A stretch of 64,000 nucleotides of DNA from assembly GCF_003004785.1 (NCBI RefSeq), contig NZ_PVZS01000001.1, positions 248,001 to 312,000 of the forward strand. The letters run 5' to 3'. Both the position numbers and the translations under genes were made by a program. This DNA is from Alsobacter soli (GTDB taxonomy: Bacteria; Pseudomonadota; Alphaproteobacteria; Rhizobiales; Beijerinckiaceae). The notes beneath the pieces are model-generated. The model was not told the DNA's origin. It worked only from the letters and a program-made list of their open reading frames with translations, and searched no databases. Positions 42,651-54,150 of this stretch are shown here, one piece after another (the stretch's first letter is position 1; the number at the start of each line of letters is the position of its first letter).

Positions 42651-43709
42651 TCAGCCCTGCCTCGCTGCGGCCAGGAGCCCTTCGACATCGTCTGCCCGGG
42701 TCGCGAACGAGGTCACGAACCTGGCGAAGACCTCGTCCGGTCCGATCGAGAAGCCATCCGGCAGGCTGCCGCTCGACCAGGGCGCGAAGCGGTATCCCGC
42801 CCCTGTGACCGCCTTCGCCACCAGCGCCGGCAGAACGGCGAAGACCTCGTTGGCCTGCGTGGGCCAGGGCAGCCGCACGCCCGCGACGGCGGCGAGCCCG
42901 CGCGACAGCGTCCGGGCCGCGCCGTTGGCGTGCCGCGCGTTGTCCAACCAGTGGTCGTTCTCCAGGTAGCCGACCATCTGGGCGCCAAGAAGCCGCCCTT
43001 TGGACACCGTATGTCCCGAGCGCTTGCGCCGATAAGGGAAGTCCTCCGCCAGCGCCTTGTCGAAGATGACGACGGCCTCGCACGCGAGCCCGCCATTCTT
43101 CGTGGCGCCGAAGGAGACGATGTCCACGCCGGCCTTCCACGTCATCTCGGCCGCCGTGCAGCCGAGGCCGTCCAGCGCGTTCGCGAAGCGCGCGCCGTCG
43201 AGGTGCGTCTTGAGGCCATGCCGCTTGGCGACGTCCGCGATCGCGCGGATTTCGGCCAGCGTGTAGAGCGTGCCCGCCTCGGTCACCTGGGAAATCGAGA
43301 CGAGCGCCGGCTGAACCGCCTTCACGACGCCCCGCGGATAGCGCTCCAGCGCCTCCTCCAGGCCGGCGGGGTCGAATTTTCCGCCCACCCCGGGAATCCC
43401 GACGATCTTGGCGCCGCCCGAGAACATCTCCGGCGCGCCGCATTCGTCGTCCAGCACGTGCGCCTCCGCGTGGCAGAACACCGCCCCCCAGGGCGGCGTG
43501 GCCGCGGCCAGCGCCAGCGCGTTGGCGCCCGTGCCGGTTGCGACCAGGAACGCCGAGCACTCCCGCTCGAACACCCGCGCGAGCATCTCCTCGGCGCGCT
43601 TGGTGAAGGAGTCCGCGCCGTAGGCCGGCTCGGCCCCGTCGTTGGCGGCCAGGAGGGCCTCGAGCACCGGCCGGCTGGCGCCGACCACGTTGTCGCTGGC
43701 GAAGTTCAT
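42651..43709 (-). CDS. ltaE: Low-specificity L-threonine aldolase
   Basis: 352-residue PLP enzyme that splits L-threonine or allo-threonine into glycine and acetaldehyde. NFASDNVVGASRPVLEALLA at the start, HLDGARFANAL with the cofactor Asp, and the PLP Lys in VSFGATKNGGLACEAV are diagnostic. ATG at 43709 begins at the conserved N-terminus; the longer frame adds arginine-rich residues without homology. Stands alone. Confidence 0.92.
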   Translation of the reverse strand: MNFASDNVVGASRPVLEALLAANDGAEPAYGADSFTKRAEEMLARVFERECSAFLVATGTGANALALAAATPPWGAVFCHAEAHVLDDECGAPEMFSGGAKIVGIPGVGGKFDPAGLEEALERYPRGVVKAVQPALVSISQVTEAGTLYTLAEIRAIADVAKRHGLKTHLDGARFANALDGLGCTAAEMTWKAGVDIVSFGATKNGGLACEAVVIFDKALAEDFPYRRKRSGHTVSKGRLLGAQMVGYLENDHWLDNARHANGAARTLSRGLAAVAGVRLPWPTQANEVFAVLPALVAKAVTGAGYRFAPWSSGSLPDGFSIGPDEVFARFVTSFATRADDVEGLLAAARQG

Positions 43710-44321
43710 GCGTGCGCACCTGCGGAGGGAAACAAAGCCGCCGCACGATGCACGCCCCGGGCGCGCCTGCAAGCCCCGGAAACGCAATCCGGCGCTGCGG
43801 CGCCGTGCTGCTGCGCGGTGAGCCGCGGGTCAGACCCTTGCGCGCCCGCAGACGCGACATTCCGTTCCTTGCGCTCACGCGAGGGCATGGGCAATTTTCT
43901 TGCAGAAACGACGAATTTTGGCCCTTGTGCGGCGTGGGGTTATCTGGCATTGTCCCGCCCCAATAGGACAGTGATGCTGTCCCAATTTCCGGGGCCGTAG
44001 CCTCGCAAAAGATGGCGGACGCCAGTGCGGATGAACGGTGCGAAGACGACGATGACGGTGCGCGGCTCGGCCGCCACGCGCGGTCGTAAACGCGCCGCCC
44101 GCAAAAACGCGGGCTGAGCGGGCGCACGCCGGTCTTCGGACCGGAGACGCCCGCAGGGAAGCGGGCGCAAACGGGGCGCGGCCGAACCTCCCTGGATCTG
44201 AAGAAGCCCCGAGCCGGATGGCGCGCGCCCTACATGGTCTTGCCATGGAGAACGCGCTTCGCACGGATGTGAGCAGCTTGGCCGGCCCTGACGGGAAGGC
44301 CGCCAGAGGACGAGGGCGACC
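43710..44321. other. Intergenic region between ltaE and gltB
   Basis: 612 bases without a convincing gene. It includes the ltaE promoter side, an AT-richer patch around 43890-43920, and the dyad at 43966-43982. A +strand frame at 43712-43966 shows no family features or ribosome-binding site. The gltB promoter should lie in the last 350 bases. Confidence 0.6.
43966..43982. promoter_or_regulatory. Candidate operator dyad upstream of gltB
   Basis: GGACAG-TGATG-CTGTCC is an exact 6-base inverted repeat with 5-base spacer, 340 bases before the gltB start and 257 bases from the ltaE start. Could be chance in a GC-rich genome. Confidence 0.3.
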
Positions 44322-47300
44322 ATGAGCGAGCGGACAGGACAGGGCCCCACCGGCGCGAGCTTCGAGACGGCGAAGCGCGGGACGACCGACCGCAAGCCGC
44401 TCGTGGTGCGCGACCCCGCTCTGCCCGAGGCCCAGGGCCTCTACGACCCGGCTCGCGAGAGCGACGCCTGCGGCGTCGGCATGGTCGCCGACATGAAGAA
44501 CCGCAAGTCGCACGCCATCATCCAGATGGGCCTGCAGATCCTGCTCAACCTCGACCATCGCGGCGCGGTCGGCGCCGACCCGAAGGCCGGCGACGGCTGC
44601 GGCATGCTGGTGCAGATCCCCCACGCGTTCTTCGCCGAAGAGGCCGCGAAGCTCGGCTTCGCCCTGCCGCAGGTCGGCGACTATGCCGTCGGCATGCTCT
44701 TCCTGCCTCGCGACGCAGAAGGCCGGAAGATCTGCGAGGACGTCGTCGAGAAGGTGATCGCCGACGAGGGCCAGCAGTTCCTGGGCTGGCGCGACGTGCC
44801 GGTCGACAGCTCGGGGCTGGGCGAGAGCGTCAAGCCGACCGAGCCCTGCATCCGCCAGGTCTTCATCGGCCGCGCACCCAACACGGAGGCGGGCGACGGC
44901 TTCGAGCGCCGGCTCTTCATCCTGCGCAAGGTGATCTCGAACACCATCTACGACATGAAGGACGCGCGCACGAAGGGGTTCTACCCCGTGTCGCTGTCCT
45001 CGCGCACGATCACCTACAAGGGCATGCTGCTCGCCGGCCAGCTCGGCGAGTACTTCAAGGACCTTACCGACCCGCGCTTCGCCTCGGCGCTCGCCCTGGT
45101 GCACCAGCGCTTCTCGACCAACACCTTCCCGACCTGGTCCCTGGCGCACCCCTACCGCATGGTCGCCCACAACGGCGAGATCAACACGCTGCGCGGCAAC
45201 GTGAACTGGATGGCGGCCCGCCAGGCCTCCGTCGACAGCGAGCTGTTCGACGCCGAAATCTCCAAGCTGTGGCCCATCTCCTACGAAGGCCAGTCGGACA
45301 CCGCCTGCTTCGACAACGCGCTCGAATTCCTGGTGCAGGGCGGCTACTCGCTCGCCCACGCGGTGATGATGCTGATCCCCGAGGCCTGGGCGGGCAACCC
45401 GCTCATGGACGAGGACCGGCGCGCCTTCTACGAGTATCACGCCGCCCTCATGGAGCCGTGGGACGGCCCGGCCGCCGTGTGCTTCACCGACGGCCGCCAG
45501 ATCGGCGCGACGCTGGACCGCAACGGCCTGCGCCCCGCCCGCTACCTCGTCACCGATGACGGGCTTGTGGTTCTGGCCTCCGAGTTCGGCGTGCTGCCGA
45601 TCCCGGAGGAGAAGATCGTCACCAAGTGGCGCCTCCAGCCCGGCAAGATGCTGCTCATCGACCTCGAAGAGGGCCGCATCGTCTCCGACGACGAAATCAA
45701 GACCAAGCTCGCCACGGCCAACCCCTATCGCGACTGGCTGAAGCGCGGCCAGATCATCCTGGAAGACCTGCGCCCGGTCGAGCCGCGCCAGTCGCGCACC
45801 GACGTGAGCCTGCTCGATCGCCAGCAGGCCTTCGGCTACACCCAGGAAGACCTGAAGCTCCTGATGTCCCCCATGGCCATCACCGGCCAGGAGGCTGTCG
45901 GCTCCATGGGAACCGACACGCCGATCTCGGCGCTGTCGTCGCGGTCGAAGCCGCTTTTCACCTACTTCAAGCAGAACTTCGCCCAGGTCACGAACCCGCC
46001 GATCGACCCGATCCGCGAGGAGCTCGTGATGAGCCTGGTGTCGTTCATCGGCCCGCGCCCGAACATCTTCGACCTGGAAGGCTCCTCCCGCCGCAAGCGG
46101 CTCGAGGTGCGCCAGCCGATCCTGACCAACGGCGACCTCGAGAAGATCCGCTGCATCGGCCACTTCGAAGACCGCTTCGACACCAAGACGCTCGACTTCA
46201 CCTATCCGGTGGAGCAAGGCGCGGCCGGTCTGGCCGGGGCGCTCGACCGCCTCTGCGAGCGCGCAGAGGCGGCCGTCCACGGCGGCTACAACATCATCAT
46301 CCTGTCCGACCGCCAGGTCGGCCCGGACCGTATCGCCATCCCGTCGCTGCTGGCGACGGCGGCCGTACACCATCATCTGATCCGCAAGGGCCTTCGCACC
46401 TCGGTCGGCCTTGTGGTCGAGACCGGCGAGCCGCGCGAGGTTCACCACTTCTGCTGCCTGGCCGGCTACGGCGCCGAGGCGATCAACCCCTACCTGGCCT
46501 TCGACACCCTGCTCGCCATGCGGGCGGAGATCCCGGAGGAGGTGGACGAGGACGAGATCGTCAAGCGCTACATCAAGTCCGTCGACAAGGGCATCCTGAA
46601 GGTGATGTCCAAGATGGGCATCTCGACCTACCAGTCCTATTGCGGCGCGCAGATCTTCGACGCGGTCGGGCTGAAGAGCGACTTCGTCGAGAAGTTCTTC
46701 TTCGGCACCGCCACCACCATCGAGGGCGTCGGCCTGGAGGAGATCGCCGAGGAGACGGTGCGCCGCCATCGTGACGCCTTCGGCGACGCCCCGGTCTACC
46801 GCAACGCTCTCGACGTCGGCGGCGACTACGCCTACCGCATCCGCGGCGAGGACCACGTCTGGACGCCGGACACCGTCGCGAGCCTGCAGCACGCGGTGCG
46901 CCACAACACCCAGGACCGCTATCGCGAGTTCGCCAAGCGCGTGAACGAGCAGCAGAACCGCTTCACCACCATCCGCGGCCTGTTCAAGATCCAGACGGCG
47001 GCCGATCGGGGCGCCGCCCCTGTGCCGCTGGAGGAGGTCGAGCCCGCGGCCGAGATCGTGAAGCGCTTCGCCACTGGCGCCATGTCGTTCGGCTCCATCT
47101 CCAAGGAGGCGCACGAGACCCTGGCGGTCGCGCTGAACAAGATCGGCGGCAAGTCCAACACCGGCGAGGGCGGCGAGGAGCCGGAGCGCTTCCGGCCCCT
47201 GCCGGACGGCCGCTCCAAGCGCTCGGCCATCAAGCAGGTCGCCTCGGGCCGCTTCGGCGTCACCACCGAGTATCTCGTCAACTCGGACGTCATGCAGATC

Positions 47301-49040
47301 AAGATCGCCCAGGGCGCCAAGCCCGGCGAGGGCGGCCAGCTGCCGGGCCACAAGGTCGACGCGGTGATCGCAAAGGTGCGCCACTCCACGCCGGGCGTGG
47401 GCCTGATCTCCCCGCCCCCGCACCACGACATCTACTCGATCGAGGATCTGGCCCAGCTGATCTTCGACCTGAAGAACGTGAACCCGTCCGCCGACGTCTC
47501 GGTGAAGCTCGTGTCCGAAGTGGGCGTGGGCACTGTCGCGGCCGGCGTCGCCAAGGCGCGCGCCGACCACATCACGGTCTCGGGCTTCGAGGGCGGCACG
47601 GGCGCGAGCCCCCTCACCTCGCTGAAGCACGCCGGCTCCCCATGGGAAATGGGCCTCGCCGAGACCCAGCAGACGCTGGTGCTGAACCGCCTGCGCGGCC
47701 GCGTCGCCCTGCAGGTGGACGGTGGCCTGCGCACCGGCCGGGACGTCATCATCGGCGCGCTGCTGGGCGCCGACGAGTTCGGTTTCTCGACCGCTCCGCT
47801 CATCGCGGCCGGCTGCATCATGATGCGCAAGTGCCACCTGAACACCTGCCCGGTCGGCGTCGCCACCCAGGACCCGGTGCTCCGCAAGCGCTTCAAGGGC
47901 ACGCCCGAGCACGTCATCAATTACTTCTTCTTCGTCGCCGAAGAGGTGCGCGAGCTGATGGCCGAGATGGGCTTCCGCAAGCTCGATGAGCTGATCGGCC
48001 GCTCCGAGCTGCTCGACAAGCGCGAGGCGGTGGACCACTGGAAGGCCCGCGGGCTCGACTTCACCCGCATCTTCCACAAGCCGCAGGTCGGCCCCGAGGT
48101 CGCGGTCCGGCACGTCGAGCGCCAGAAGCACCCGATCGATACGGTGCTCGATCGCAAGCTGATCGCCGAGGCCATGCCGGCCATCGAGGGCGGCGCGCCC
48201 GTCGAGATCCACTCGGCCATTCGCAACGTGGACCGCACCACGGGCGCCATGCTGTCGGGCGAGGTCGCCCGGCGCTATGGCTACGCCGGGCTGCCGGACG
48301 ACACCGTCCGCATCCGCCTGCACGGCACCGCCGGCCAGAGCTTCGGCTCGTTCCTGGCCGCCGGCGTCACGCTGGAGCTCGTCGGCCAGGCCAACGACTA
48401 TGTCGCCAAGGGCCTCTCGGGCGGCAAGCTGATCATCCGCCCGGCGGACGACGCCAAGGCGCCGGCCGAGCAGTCGATCATCGTCGGCAACACGGTGCTG
48501 TACGGCGCGATCTCCGGCGAGTGCTACTTCCGCGGCGTCGCGGGCGAGCGCTTTGCGGTACGCAACTCCGGCGCGGTGGCGGTGGTGGAAGGCACGGGCG
48601 ACCACGGCTGCGAGTACATGACGGGCGGCGTGGTGGTCGTGATCGGCCCGACAGGCCGCAACTTCGCGGCCGGCATGTCGGGCGGCATCGCCTATGTGCT
48701 CGACGAGGACGGCACGTTCCGCAAGCGTTGCAACCTCAGCATGGTCGACCTGGAGCCAGTCGAGGAAGAGGAGGATCTCCTGGAGCGCCTCCACCATCAC
48801 GGCGGCGACCTGGAGACCAAGGGGCGCATCGACATCATGGCCGACATGTCCGGCCACGACGAGGAGCGCCTGCACCAGCTCATCAGTGACCACCTGCGCT
48901 ACACGGGCTCGACCCGCGCGAAGGAAATCCTGGAGAACTGGGCCGAGTATCGCACCCGCTTCGTGAAGGTCATGCCGGTCGAGTACCGGCGTGCGCTTCA
49001 GGAGATGGACAAGCTCCGCACCCTGCAGGCGGCGGAGTGA
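44322..49040 (+). CDS. gltB: Glutamate synthase (NADPH) large subunit
   Basis: 1572 residues; makes glutamate from glutamine and 2-oxoglutarate with GltD. The class II amidotransferase nucleophile is Cys50 in [12 protein letters not shown], after a propeptide of 49 residues. Central and FMN-binding domains follow ([51 protein letters not shown]), then the 3Fe-4S Cys cluster in [16 protein letters not shown] and the C-terminal beta-helix (GEVARRYG...FGSFLAAG). AGAGGACGAGGG precedes the ATG. An antisense frame over the whole gene is an artefact of GC-rich codon use. Confidence 0.97.
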   Translation: MSERTGQGPTGASFETAKRGTTDRKPLVVRDPALPEAQGLYDPARESDACGVGMVADMKNRKSHAIIQMGLQILLNLDHRGAVGADPKAGDGCGMLVQIPHAFFAEEAAKLGFALPQVGDYAVGMLFLPRDAEGRKICEDVVEKVIADEGQQFLGWRDVPVDSSGLGESVKPTEPCIRQVFIGRAPNTEAGDGFERRLFILRKVISNTIYDMKDARTKGFYPVSLSSRTITYKGMLLAGQLGEYFKDLTDPRFASALALVHQRFSTNTFPTWSLAHPYRMVAHNGEINTLRGNVNWMAARQASVDSELFDAEISKLWPISYEGQSDTACFDNALEFLVQGGYSLAHAVMMLIPEAWAGNPLMDEDRRAFYEYHAALMEPWDGPAAVCFTDGRQIGATLDRNGLRPARYLVTDDGLVVLASEFGVLPIPEEKIVTKWRLQPGKMLLIDLEEGRIVSDDEIKTKLATANPYRDWLKRGQIILEDLRPVEPRQSRTDVSLLDRQQAFGYTQEDLKLLMSPMAITGQEAVGSMGTDTPISALSSRSKPLFTYFKQNFAQVTNPPIDPIREELVMSLVSFIGPRPNIFDLEGSSRRKRLEVRQPILTNGDLEKIRCIGHFEDRFDTKTLDFTYPVEQGAAGLAGALDRLCERAEAAVHGGYNIIILSDRQVGPDRIAIPSLLATAAVHHHLIRKGLRTSVGLVVETGEPREVHHFCCLAGYGAEAINPYLAFDTLLAMRAEIPEEVDEDEIVKRYIKSVDKGILKVMSKMGISTYQSYCGAQIFDAVGLKSDFVEKFFFGTATTIEGVGLEEIAEETVRRHRDAFGDAPVYRNALDVGGDYAYRIRGEDHVWTPDTVASLQHAVRHNTQDRYREFAKRVNEQQNRFTTIRGLFKIQTAADRGAAPVPLEEVEPAAEIVKRFATGAMSFGSISKEAHETLAVALNKIGGKSNTGEGGEEPERFRPLPDGRSKRSAIKQVASGRFGVTTEYLVNSDVMQIKIAQGAKPGEGGQLPGHKVDAVIAKVRHSTPGVGLISPPPHHDIYSIEDLAQLIFDLKNVNPSADVSVKLVSEVGVGTVAAGVAKARADHITVSGFEGGTGASPLTSLKHAGSPWEMGLAETQQTLVLNRLRGRVALQVDGGLRTGRDVIIGALLGADEFGFSTAPLIAAGCIMMRKCHLNTCPVGVATQDPVLRKRFKGTPEHVINYFFFVAEEVRELMAEMGFRKLDELIGRSELLDKREAVDHWKARGLDFTRIFHKPQVGPEVAVRHVERQKHPIDTVLDRKLIAEAMPAIEGGAPVEIHSAIRNVDRTTGAMLSGEVARRYGYAGLPDDTVRIRLHGTAGQSFGSFLAAGVTLELVGQANDYVAKGLSGGKLIIRPADDAKAPAEQSIIVGNTVLYGAISGECYFRGVAGERFAVRNSGAVAVVEGTGDHGCEYMTGGVVVVIGPTGRNFAAGMSGGIAYVLDEDGTFRKRCNLSMVDLEPVEEEEDLLERLHHHGGDLETKGRIDIMADMSGHDEERLHQLISDHLRYTGSTRAKEILENWAEYRTRFVKVMPVEYRRALQEMDKLRTLQAAE

Positions 49041-49067
49041 GCATGGTCGGCAGGCGTCCGCTTTTCT

Positions 49068-49146
49068 CCGTCATGGCCGGGCTTGTCCCGGCCATCCACG
49101 CCGGCGCCCAGCGGGTGGATCCCCGGGTCAAGCCCGGGGATGACGG
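49068..49146. repeat. Dispersed palindromic repeat, family 2
   Basis: 79 bases with nested symmetry: ends CCGTCAT / ATGACGG, two internal hairpins GGCCGGG-CTTGT-CCCGGCC and CCCCGGG-TCAAG-CCCGGGG, and inner arms ATCCAC / GTGGAT. This type is frequent between genes in several rhizobial genomes. It lies between gltB and the GST gene. A more degenerate relative is at 52898-52995. Confidence 0.85.
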
Positions 49147-49223
49147 TGGACGGGTTTGCGCACGCCAGTTCACGCTGAAAGGCGGGCGTTCGGGTGCGCG
49201 GCTCAGCCGGGAGGCGATCTGAC

Positions 49224-49823
49224 ATGCGCATCTACGGCGACCTCCAGTCGGGCAACTGCCTGAAGGTGAAGTACACGGCCGATGCGCTGGGTCTTCCCTA
49301 CGAGTGGCTGCCCGTCGACATCCTGCGCGGGGAAAGCCGCACGGCGGAGTTCCTCGCCATGAGCCCGATGGGCCAGGTGCCGGTCGTCGTGTTCGACGAC
49401 GGCCGGGCGCTCGCCCAGTCGAACGCCATCGTCCGCTATCTGGCGCGCGGCACGGACCTGCTGCCCGAGGCCCCCTTCGAGCAGGCCCAGGTGGACGAGT
49501 GGCTCTTCTGGGAGCAAAACGCCCACGAGTTCTTCGTGGCCGGCTGCCGCTTCCAGATGCTCTATCTCCGCAAGGCCGCCGCCGAGCGCGAACCCTGGCG
49601 CGTCGCCCGCGCCGACCAGGCGCTCGACTTCATGGACGCCATCCTGTCCGGCCGCGACTGGTTCGCCGCCGGGCGGCTCACGGTCGCCGACATTTCGCTG
49701 CTGGCCTATACGCGGCTGGCCGGCGAAGGCGGCCTCGATTTAACTCCGCGGACCAGCCTTCGGGCCTGGATCCGCCGCTGCGAGCAGGCTCTCGGCCTCT
49801 CGCCGGTCGAAACAGCGCAGTAG
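49224..49823 (+). CDS. Glutathione S-transferase family protein
   Basis: 199 residues: N-terminal thioredoxin-like domain with [20 protein letters not shown], the cis-Pro motif [20 protein letters not shown] and the conserved Ser of QSNAIV; C-terminal all-helical domain with the N-capping box [22 protein letters not shown] 49224 has GGGAGG 10 bases upstream. Substrate unknown. Unusually, it lies between gltB and gltD (10 bases before gltD). Confidence 0.9.
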   Translation: MRIYGDLQSGNCLKVKYTADALGLPYEWLPVDILRGESRTAEFLAMSPMGQVPVVVFDDGRALAQSNAIVRYLARGTDLLPEAPFEQAQVDEWLFWEQNAHEFFVAGCRFQMLYLRKAAAEREPWRVARADQALDFMDAILSGRDWFAAGRLTVADISLLAYTRLAGEGGLDLTPRTSLRAWIRRCEQALGLSPVETAQ

Positions 49824-49833
49824 GCAGGGGCAC

Positions 49834-51255
49834 ATGGGCAAGGTCACAGGCTTTCTCGAGTTCGACCGGCAGGAGCAGAAGTACCAGCTCGCCGGCGACC
49901 GCATCCGCCACTTCCGCGAGTTCACGCTGCCGCTGGACGAGAAGGACGTCGGCCGCCAGGCCGCGCGCTGCATGGATTGCGGCGTGCCCTTCTGCCACTC
50001 CGGCTCGGGCTGCCCGGTCAACAACCAGATCCCGGACTGGAACGACCTGATCTACCAGGGCAACTGGAAGGAGGCGGCGCGCAACCTCCATTCCACCAAC
50101 AACTTCCCGGAGTTCACCGGCCGCATCTGCCCCGCGCCCTGCGAGGAGGCCTGCACGCTGAACCTCGAGGACATGCCCGTCACCATCAAGACGATCGAGC
50201 AGGCCATCGCCGACAAGGCCTGGGCGGAAGGCTGGATCCAGCCCGAGCCGCCGGAGGACAAGACGGGCAAGCGCGTGGCCATCGTCGGCTCCGGCCCGGC
50301 CGGCCTTGCCGCCGCCCAGCAGCTCGCCCGCGCCGGCCACGACGTGCACGTCTTCGAGCGCGAGCCTCGCGCCGGCGGCCTCCTGCGCTACGGCATCCCG
50401 GACTTCAAGATGGAGAAGCGCCACATCGACCGGCGCGTCGCCCAGATGGAGCAGGAGGGCGTGACCTTCCACTATGGCGTGAACGTGGGCGTCACCAAGC
50501 CGTTCGCCGAGCTCACCGCAGAGTTCGACGCCGTCCTGATGGCCGGCGGCGCGGAGGATCCGCGCGATCCCAAGCTCCCGGGCCAGGAGCTGGAGGGCGT
50601 CCACTTCGCCATGCCCTATCTGACGCAGCAGAACCGCCGCGTCGGCCAGGAGCCCGTGAACGAGACCCCGATCCTCGCGGGCGGCAAGCATGTGGTGGTG
50701 ATCGGCGGCGGCGACACGGCCTCAGACTGCGTGGGCACGTCGTTCCGCCAGGGCGCCCTCTCGGTCACCCAGCTCGACATCCGGCCCAAGCCGCCGGCCA
50801 GGGAGGACAAGCTCGCCGTGTGGCCTTACTGGCCCACGAAGCTGCGCACCTCCTCGTCGCAGGCGGAGGGCGCCGAGCGCGAGTTCCAGGCCGCCACCCT
50901 CGGCATCGAGGGCAAGAACGGAAAGGTCACGGGCGTGAAGTGCGCCCGCGTGGACGAGACGCGCGCGCCGATCCCCGGCACGGAATTCATCATGCGCGCC
51001 GACCTCGTCTTCCTGGCGATCGGCTTCGCAGGCTCGCAGGCGCCGGGCATGGTGGAGACCTCGGGCGTGGCGCTCGACCGCCGCAACAACGTCGTGGCGG
51101 ACGACCTCGCCTACCGCACCTCCGTGGATAAGGTCTTCGCCGCCGGCGACATGCGCCGCGGCCAGTCCCTGGTTGTCTGGGCCATCCGCGAAGGCCGCCA
51201 GGCCGCCCACGCCATCGACCGGTTTCTGATGGGCGACACCATCCTGCCGCGGTGA
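49834..51255 (+). CDS. gltD: Glutamate synthase (NADPH) small subunit
   Basis: 473-residue NADPH:electron-transfer subunit. Two N-terminal Fe-S motifs ([20 protein letters not shown] and [14 protein letters not shown]), FAD-binding [25 protein letters not shown]-binding [20 protein letters not shown], and the final FAD motif [20 protein letters not shown]. It transfers electrons from NADPH to GltB. Separated from gltB by the GST gene and a repeat, but probably co-transcribed. Confidence 0.97.
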   Translation: MGKVTGFLEFDRQEQKYQLAGDRIRHFREFTLPLDEKDVGRQAARCMDCGVPFCHSGSGCPVNNQIPDWNDLIYQGNWKEAARNLHSTNNFPEFTGRICPAPCEEACTLNLEDMPVTIKTIEQAIADKAWAEGWIQPEPPEDKTGKRVAIVGSGPAGLAAAQQLARAGHDVHVFEREPRAGGLLRYGIPDFKMEKRHIDRRVAQMEQEGVTFHYGVNVGVTKPFAELTAEFDAVLMAGGAEDPRDPKLPGQELEGVHFAMPYLTQQNRRVGQEPVNETPILAGGKHVVVIGGGDTASDCVGTSFRQGALSVTQLDIRPKPPAREDKLAVWPYWPTKLRTSSSQAEGAEREFQAATLGIEGKNGKVTGVKCARVDETRAPIPGTEFIMRADLVFLAIGFAGSQAPGMVETSGVALDRRNNVVADDLAYRTSVDKVFAAGDMRRGQSLVVWAIREGRQAAHAIDRFLMGDTILPR

Positions 51256-51261
51256 CATCGG

Positions 51262-51350
51262 CCGTTTTTGCGAGGAGCGCAGCGACGAAGCAATCCAGAA
51301 GGGTGGGCGCCCCGCCCCTCTGGATTGCTGCGCTGCGCTCGCCATAACGG
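51262..51350. repeat. Dispersed palindromic repeat, family 1, copy C
   Basis: 89 bases with left arm GCGAGGAGCGCAGCGACGAA and right arm TTGCTGCGCTGCGCTCGCCA, inner arms AGCAATCCAGA / TCTGGATTGCT. Starts 6 bases after the gltD stop, so it could form the transcript's 3' hairpin. Confidence 0.87.
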
Positions 51351-51466
51351 AGAAAGGGTCCCCTCCCCCGCTAACCATCGCGCCACATCCTCCGGCGGTC
51401 CGCTTCCCTGCCGGACTCCCGCCCCCATATGATCCTGGTCGGCGAATGCCGAATCAGGGGGCGTCC

Positions 51467-52444
51467 ATGGTGGTCTCGGGGTTCACGATCTTCGCGGTCG
51501 TGCTGGTGCTGTTCGTCATCATCACGCTGATGGCCGGCGTGAAGACGATCCCGCAGGGTTACCAGTACACGGTCGAGCGCTTCGGCAAGTACTCCCGCAC
51601 CCTGAGCCCGGGCCTCGGCCTGATCGTGCCCTACGTCGAGACCATCGGGCACAAGGTCAACATCATGGAGCAGGTGCTCGACGTCCCCAGCCAGGAGGTC
51701 ATCACCCGCGACAACGCCACCGTGACCGTCGACGGCGTGGCCTTCTACACGGTCCTGGACGCCGCGCTGGCCTCCTACGAGGTCGCCAACCTGCAGCAGG
51801 CGATCCTGACCCTCACCATGACCAACATCCGCACGGTCATGGGCTCCATGGACCTCGACCAGCTCCTGTCGCACCGCGACGAAATCAACGAGCGGCTGCT
51901 CAAGGTCGTCGACGCCGCGACCTCGCCCTGGGGCGTGAAGATCAACCGCATCGAGATCAAGGACATCGTCCCGCCGCGCGACCTCGTGGACGCCATGGCC
52001 CGCCAGATGAAGGCCGAGCGCGAGAAGCGCGCCGTCGTCCTTGAGGCCGAAGGCCAGCGGCAGGCCGAGGTGCTGCGGGCGGAGGGCCACAAGTCGGCCC
52101 AGATCCTGGAGGCCGAGGGTCGGCGCGAAGCGGCCTTCCGGGACGCCGAGGCCCGCGAGCGCTCCGCCGAGGCCGAGGCCAAGGCGACGCAGATGGTCAG
52201 CGAAGCCATCGCGAAGGGCGACCTCAACGCGGTCAACTACTTCGTCGCCCAGCAATACGTGAAGGCCCTTCAGGCTGTGGCGTCCGCGCCCAACCAGAAG
52301 GTGATCATGATGCCGCTGGACGCCTCCTCCGTCATCGGCTCCATCGCTGGCATCGCCGAGCTGTCGAAGGGCGCGTTCGGACCGGACGGCGGGCAGGCGC
52401 CTCGCCGGGGCTCCGTCCCCTCCGCCGGCGCGCCCGCGAGCTGA
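51467..52444 (+). CDS. SPFH/band-7 (stomatin-like, QmcA-type) membrane protein
   Basis: 325 residues. One N-terminal helix (about residues 2-24), the SPFH domain ([60 protein letters not shown]), then a coiled-coil rich in Ala/Glu ([20 protein letters not shown]). ATG at 51467 has GGGGGC 5 bases upstream; an in-frame ATG at 51446 lacks a good site. Paired with NfeD, 9 bases downstream; such pairs organise membrane microdomains. Confidence 0.92.
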   Translation: MVVSGFTIFAVVLVLFVIITLMAGVKTIPQGYQYTVERFGKYSRTLSPGLGLIVPYVETIGHKVNIMEQVLDVPSQEVITRDNATVTVDGVAFYTVLDAALASYEVANLQQAILTLTMTNIRTVMGSMDLDQLLSHRDEINERLLKVVDAATSPWGVKINRIEIKDIVPPRDLVDAMARQMKAEREKRAVVLEAEGQRQAEVLRAEGHKSAQILEAEGRREAAFRDAEARERSAEAEAKATQMVSEAIAKGDLNAVNYFVAQQYVKALQAVASAPNQKVIMMPLDASSVIGSIAGIAELSKGAFGPDGGQAPRRGSVPSAGAPAS

Positions 52445-52453
52445 GGCCCCGCC

Positions 52454-52891
52454 ATGGTCTCCTTCAGCCTGGGCCCGTGGGGTTGGATCATCGCCGGGCT
52501 CGTCCTGGTCGGCCTGGAGGTCCTGGCCCCCGGCGCCTTCATGCTCTGGCTCGGGCTGGCCGCCATCGCGACCGGCCTGGTGACCTTCGTGGTCACGCTT
52601 TCGGCGGAGGGAACCGCCCTGCTCTTCGCCGCCCTCGCGATCGGCTCCGTCGCGATCGGCCGGCAGTTCATGCGGGACACGCGGGCGAAGCCCAGCGACC
52701 GCGTCATCAACGACCGCGGCTTCGCCCTGGTCGGGCGCCACGTGATCCTGACCGAAGCCATCGCCGAGGGTCGCGGCCGGGTGCGCATCGACGACACGGT
52801 CTGGCGAGTCGAGGGCCCGGACCTGCCGAGCGGAACCGAGGTCAAGGTCGTCGGCGTGGACGGGACGCTGCTGAAGGTGAAGCCCGTCTGA
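52454..52891 (+). CDS. NfeD-family membrane protein
   Basis: 145 residues: two to three helices (WIIAGLVLVGLEVLAPGAFM, LAAIATGLVTFVVTLSAEGT, LFAALAIGSVAIGRQ) and a C-terminal OB-fold domain with GRGRVRIDDTVWRVEGPDLP and GTEVKVVGVDGTLLKVKP. The short NfeD1b type that partners stomatin-like SPFH proteins. Co-transcribed with the preceding SPFH gene. Confidence 0.93.
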   Translation: MVSFSLGPWGWIIAGLVLVGLEVLAPGAFMLWLGLAAIATGLVTFVVTLSAEGTALLFAALAIGSVAIGRQFMRDTRAKPSDRVINDRGFALVGRHVILTEAIAEGRGRVRIDDTVWRVEGPDLPSGTEVKVVGVDGTLLKVKPV

Positions 52892-52897
52892 TCCCTG

Positions 52898-52995
52898 CCG
52901 TCATCCCCGGCGCTCTGCCCAGCAGACCGGGAAGGGGATCCAGGGGCAGCGCGCGCGGAACTGGCGCCTTCGCGCCCCCCGCGCGGGGCTGACGG
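52898..52995. repeat. Degenerate palindromic repeat, CCGTCAT-ended
   Basis: Starts CCGTCATCCCCGG and ends GGGGCTGACGG, with an internal GGGGATCCAGGGG like that of family 2. The interior is rearranged. It fills the gap between the NfeD stop and the convergent kdsD end. Confidence 0.6.
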
Positions 52996-53003
52996 TGGAA
53001 TCC

Positions 53004-54008
53004 CTAGGCCGCGCCGATCCGCAACAGGTCGAGCACGTGCACCAGGCCCACGGGCTTGCCCTCCTCCGCGACGATCAGCGCGCCGATCTTACGGGTCTCG
53101 ACGATCTCCAGCGCCTCCGCCACGAGCAGCGTGGGCGGCGCCGTGGTGGGGTTGGGCGTCATCACCTCGTCCACCGTCCGCGACATCAGGTCCGGCTGCA
53201 TGTGCCGGCGCAGGTCGCCGTCGGTCACGATGCCCGCGATCGCGCCGTCCGCTTCGGTCACCACCACGCAGCCGAAGCCCTTCTGGCTCATGCGCACCAG
53301 CGCCTCGGACATCACGAGTCCGCGCGGCACGAGCGGCAGGCGGTCGCCCGTATGCATCACGGCCCGAACCTGCTTCAGCTGGGCGCCGAGCTTGCCGCCG
53401 GGGTGGAACACCCGGAAGTCCTGCGAGGAGAACGCCCGGCCTTCCAGCAGGGCGACCGCGAGCGCGTCGCCCAGCGCCAGCTGCATGGTGGTCGACGTGG
53501 TGGGCGCCAGCCCATTCGGGCAGGCCTCGCGCGCCTTGGGCAGCGTGAGGCACACATCCGCCTCCCGGCCCAGCGCGCTGTCGGCGTTGGCGGTGATCGC
53601 GATCAGCCCCACCCGGAATCGCCGCGCATAGGCCACAAGATCGGAAAGCTCCGCGGTCTCCCCCGACCAGGAGAGCGCCAGGATGACGTCATCCGCCTGG
53701 ATGGACCCGAGGTCGCCATGGCTCGCTTCGGCCGGATGGACGAAATAGGCCGGCGTGCCCGTGGATGAAAACGTCGCTGCGATCTTGCGACCGACATGGC
53801 CGGACTTTCCCATGCCGGTCACGATCACGCGGCCCGTGGCCCCGGCGAGGAGGTCGATGGCCGCCTGGAAGGGACCGCCCAGGCCGTTCTGGAGGGCGGC
53901 CAGAAGGGCGTCGAGCCCCGCCTTCTCGGCTTCGAGGGCTCGCAGCGCGGACGGAAGGGCCGAGGCCGCCACGGGGGCGACTCGGGCGCGGTTGGGAAGC
54001 GTCGACAT
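53004..54008 (-). CDS. kdsD: Arabinose-5-phosphate isomerase (KpsF/GutQ/KdsD)
   Basis: 334 residues: SIS sugar-isomerase domain with VTGMGKSGHVGRKIAATFSS, HPAEASHGDLGSI and ALSWSGETAEL, then two CBS domains (VMHTGDRLPLVPRG..., VMTPNPTTAPPTLLVAEALE). It interconverts ribulose-5-P and arabinose-5-P, the first step to the KDO of lipopolysaccharide. ATG at 54008 gives the usual length. Envelope genes (galU, galE) are near. Confidence 0.93.
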   Translation of the reverse strand: MSTLPNRARVAPVAASALPSALRALEAEKAGLDALLAALQNGLGGPFQAAIDLLAGATGRVIVTGMGKSGHVGRKIAATFSSTGTPAYFVHPAEASHGDLGSIQADDVILALSWSGETAELSDLVAYARRFRVGLIAITANADSALGREADVCLTLPKAREACPNGLAPTTSTTMQLALGDALAVALLEGRAFSSQDFRVFHPGGKLGAQLKQVRAVMHTGDRLPLVPRGLVMSEALVRMSQKGFGCVVVTEADGAIAGIVTDGDLRRHMQPDLMSRTVDEVMTPNPTTAPPTLLVAEALEIVETRKIGALIVAEEGKPVGLVHVLDLLRIGAA

Positions 54009-54150
54009 CTGCGCCCCATAGCATGGCGGCCGCAGAGTCGAAACGTCCATCCCGCGCGCGCTTACCACTCGTTAACCAGCCACCTTATAAAGCTGTTAAC
54101 CAAACCGGGCCCGCCCCGGCGCAATCGCCTGTCCAGGGCCGGAGACGTCC

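Noticed and set aside
43950..43965. TGGCATTG as a sigma-54 promoter for gltB
   Set aside because: The GG-to-GC spacing is 9, not 10, and the -12 element is missing.
43712..43966. 84-residue plus-strand frame upstream of gltB
   Set aside because: No ribosome-binding site, no domain, overlaps the ltaE promoter and shows Arg-rich shadow composition.
43875..48893. 1672-residue frame on the minus strand over gltB
   Set aside because: It is antisense to a fully motif-supported gltB; composition (His/Arg/Val-rich, no domain) is the usual mirror of high-GC codon use.
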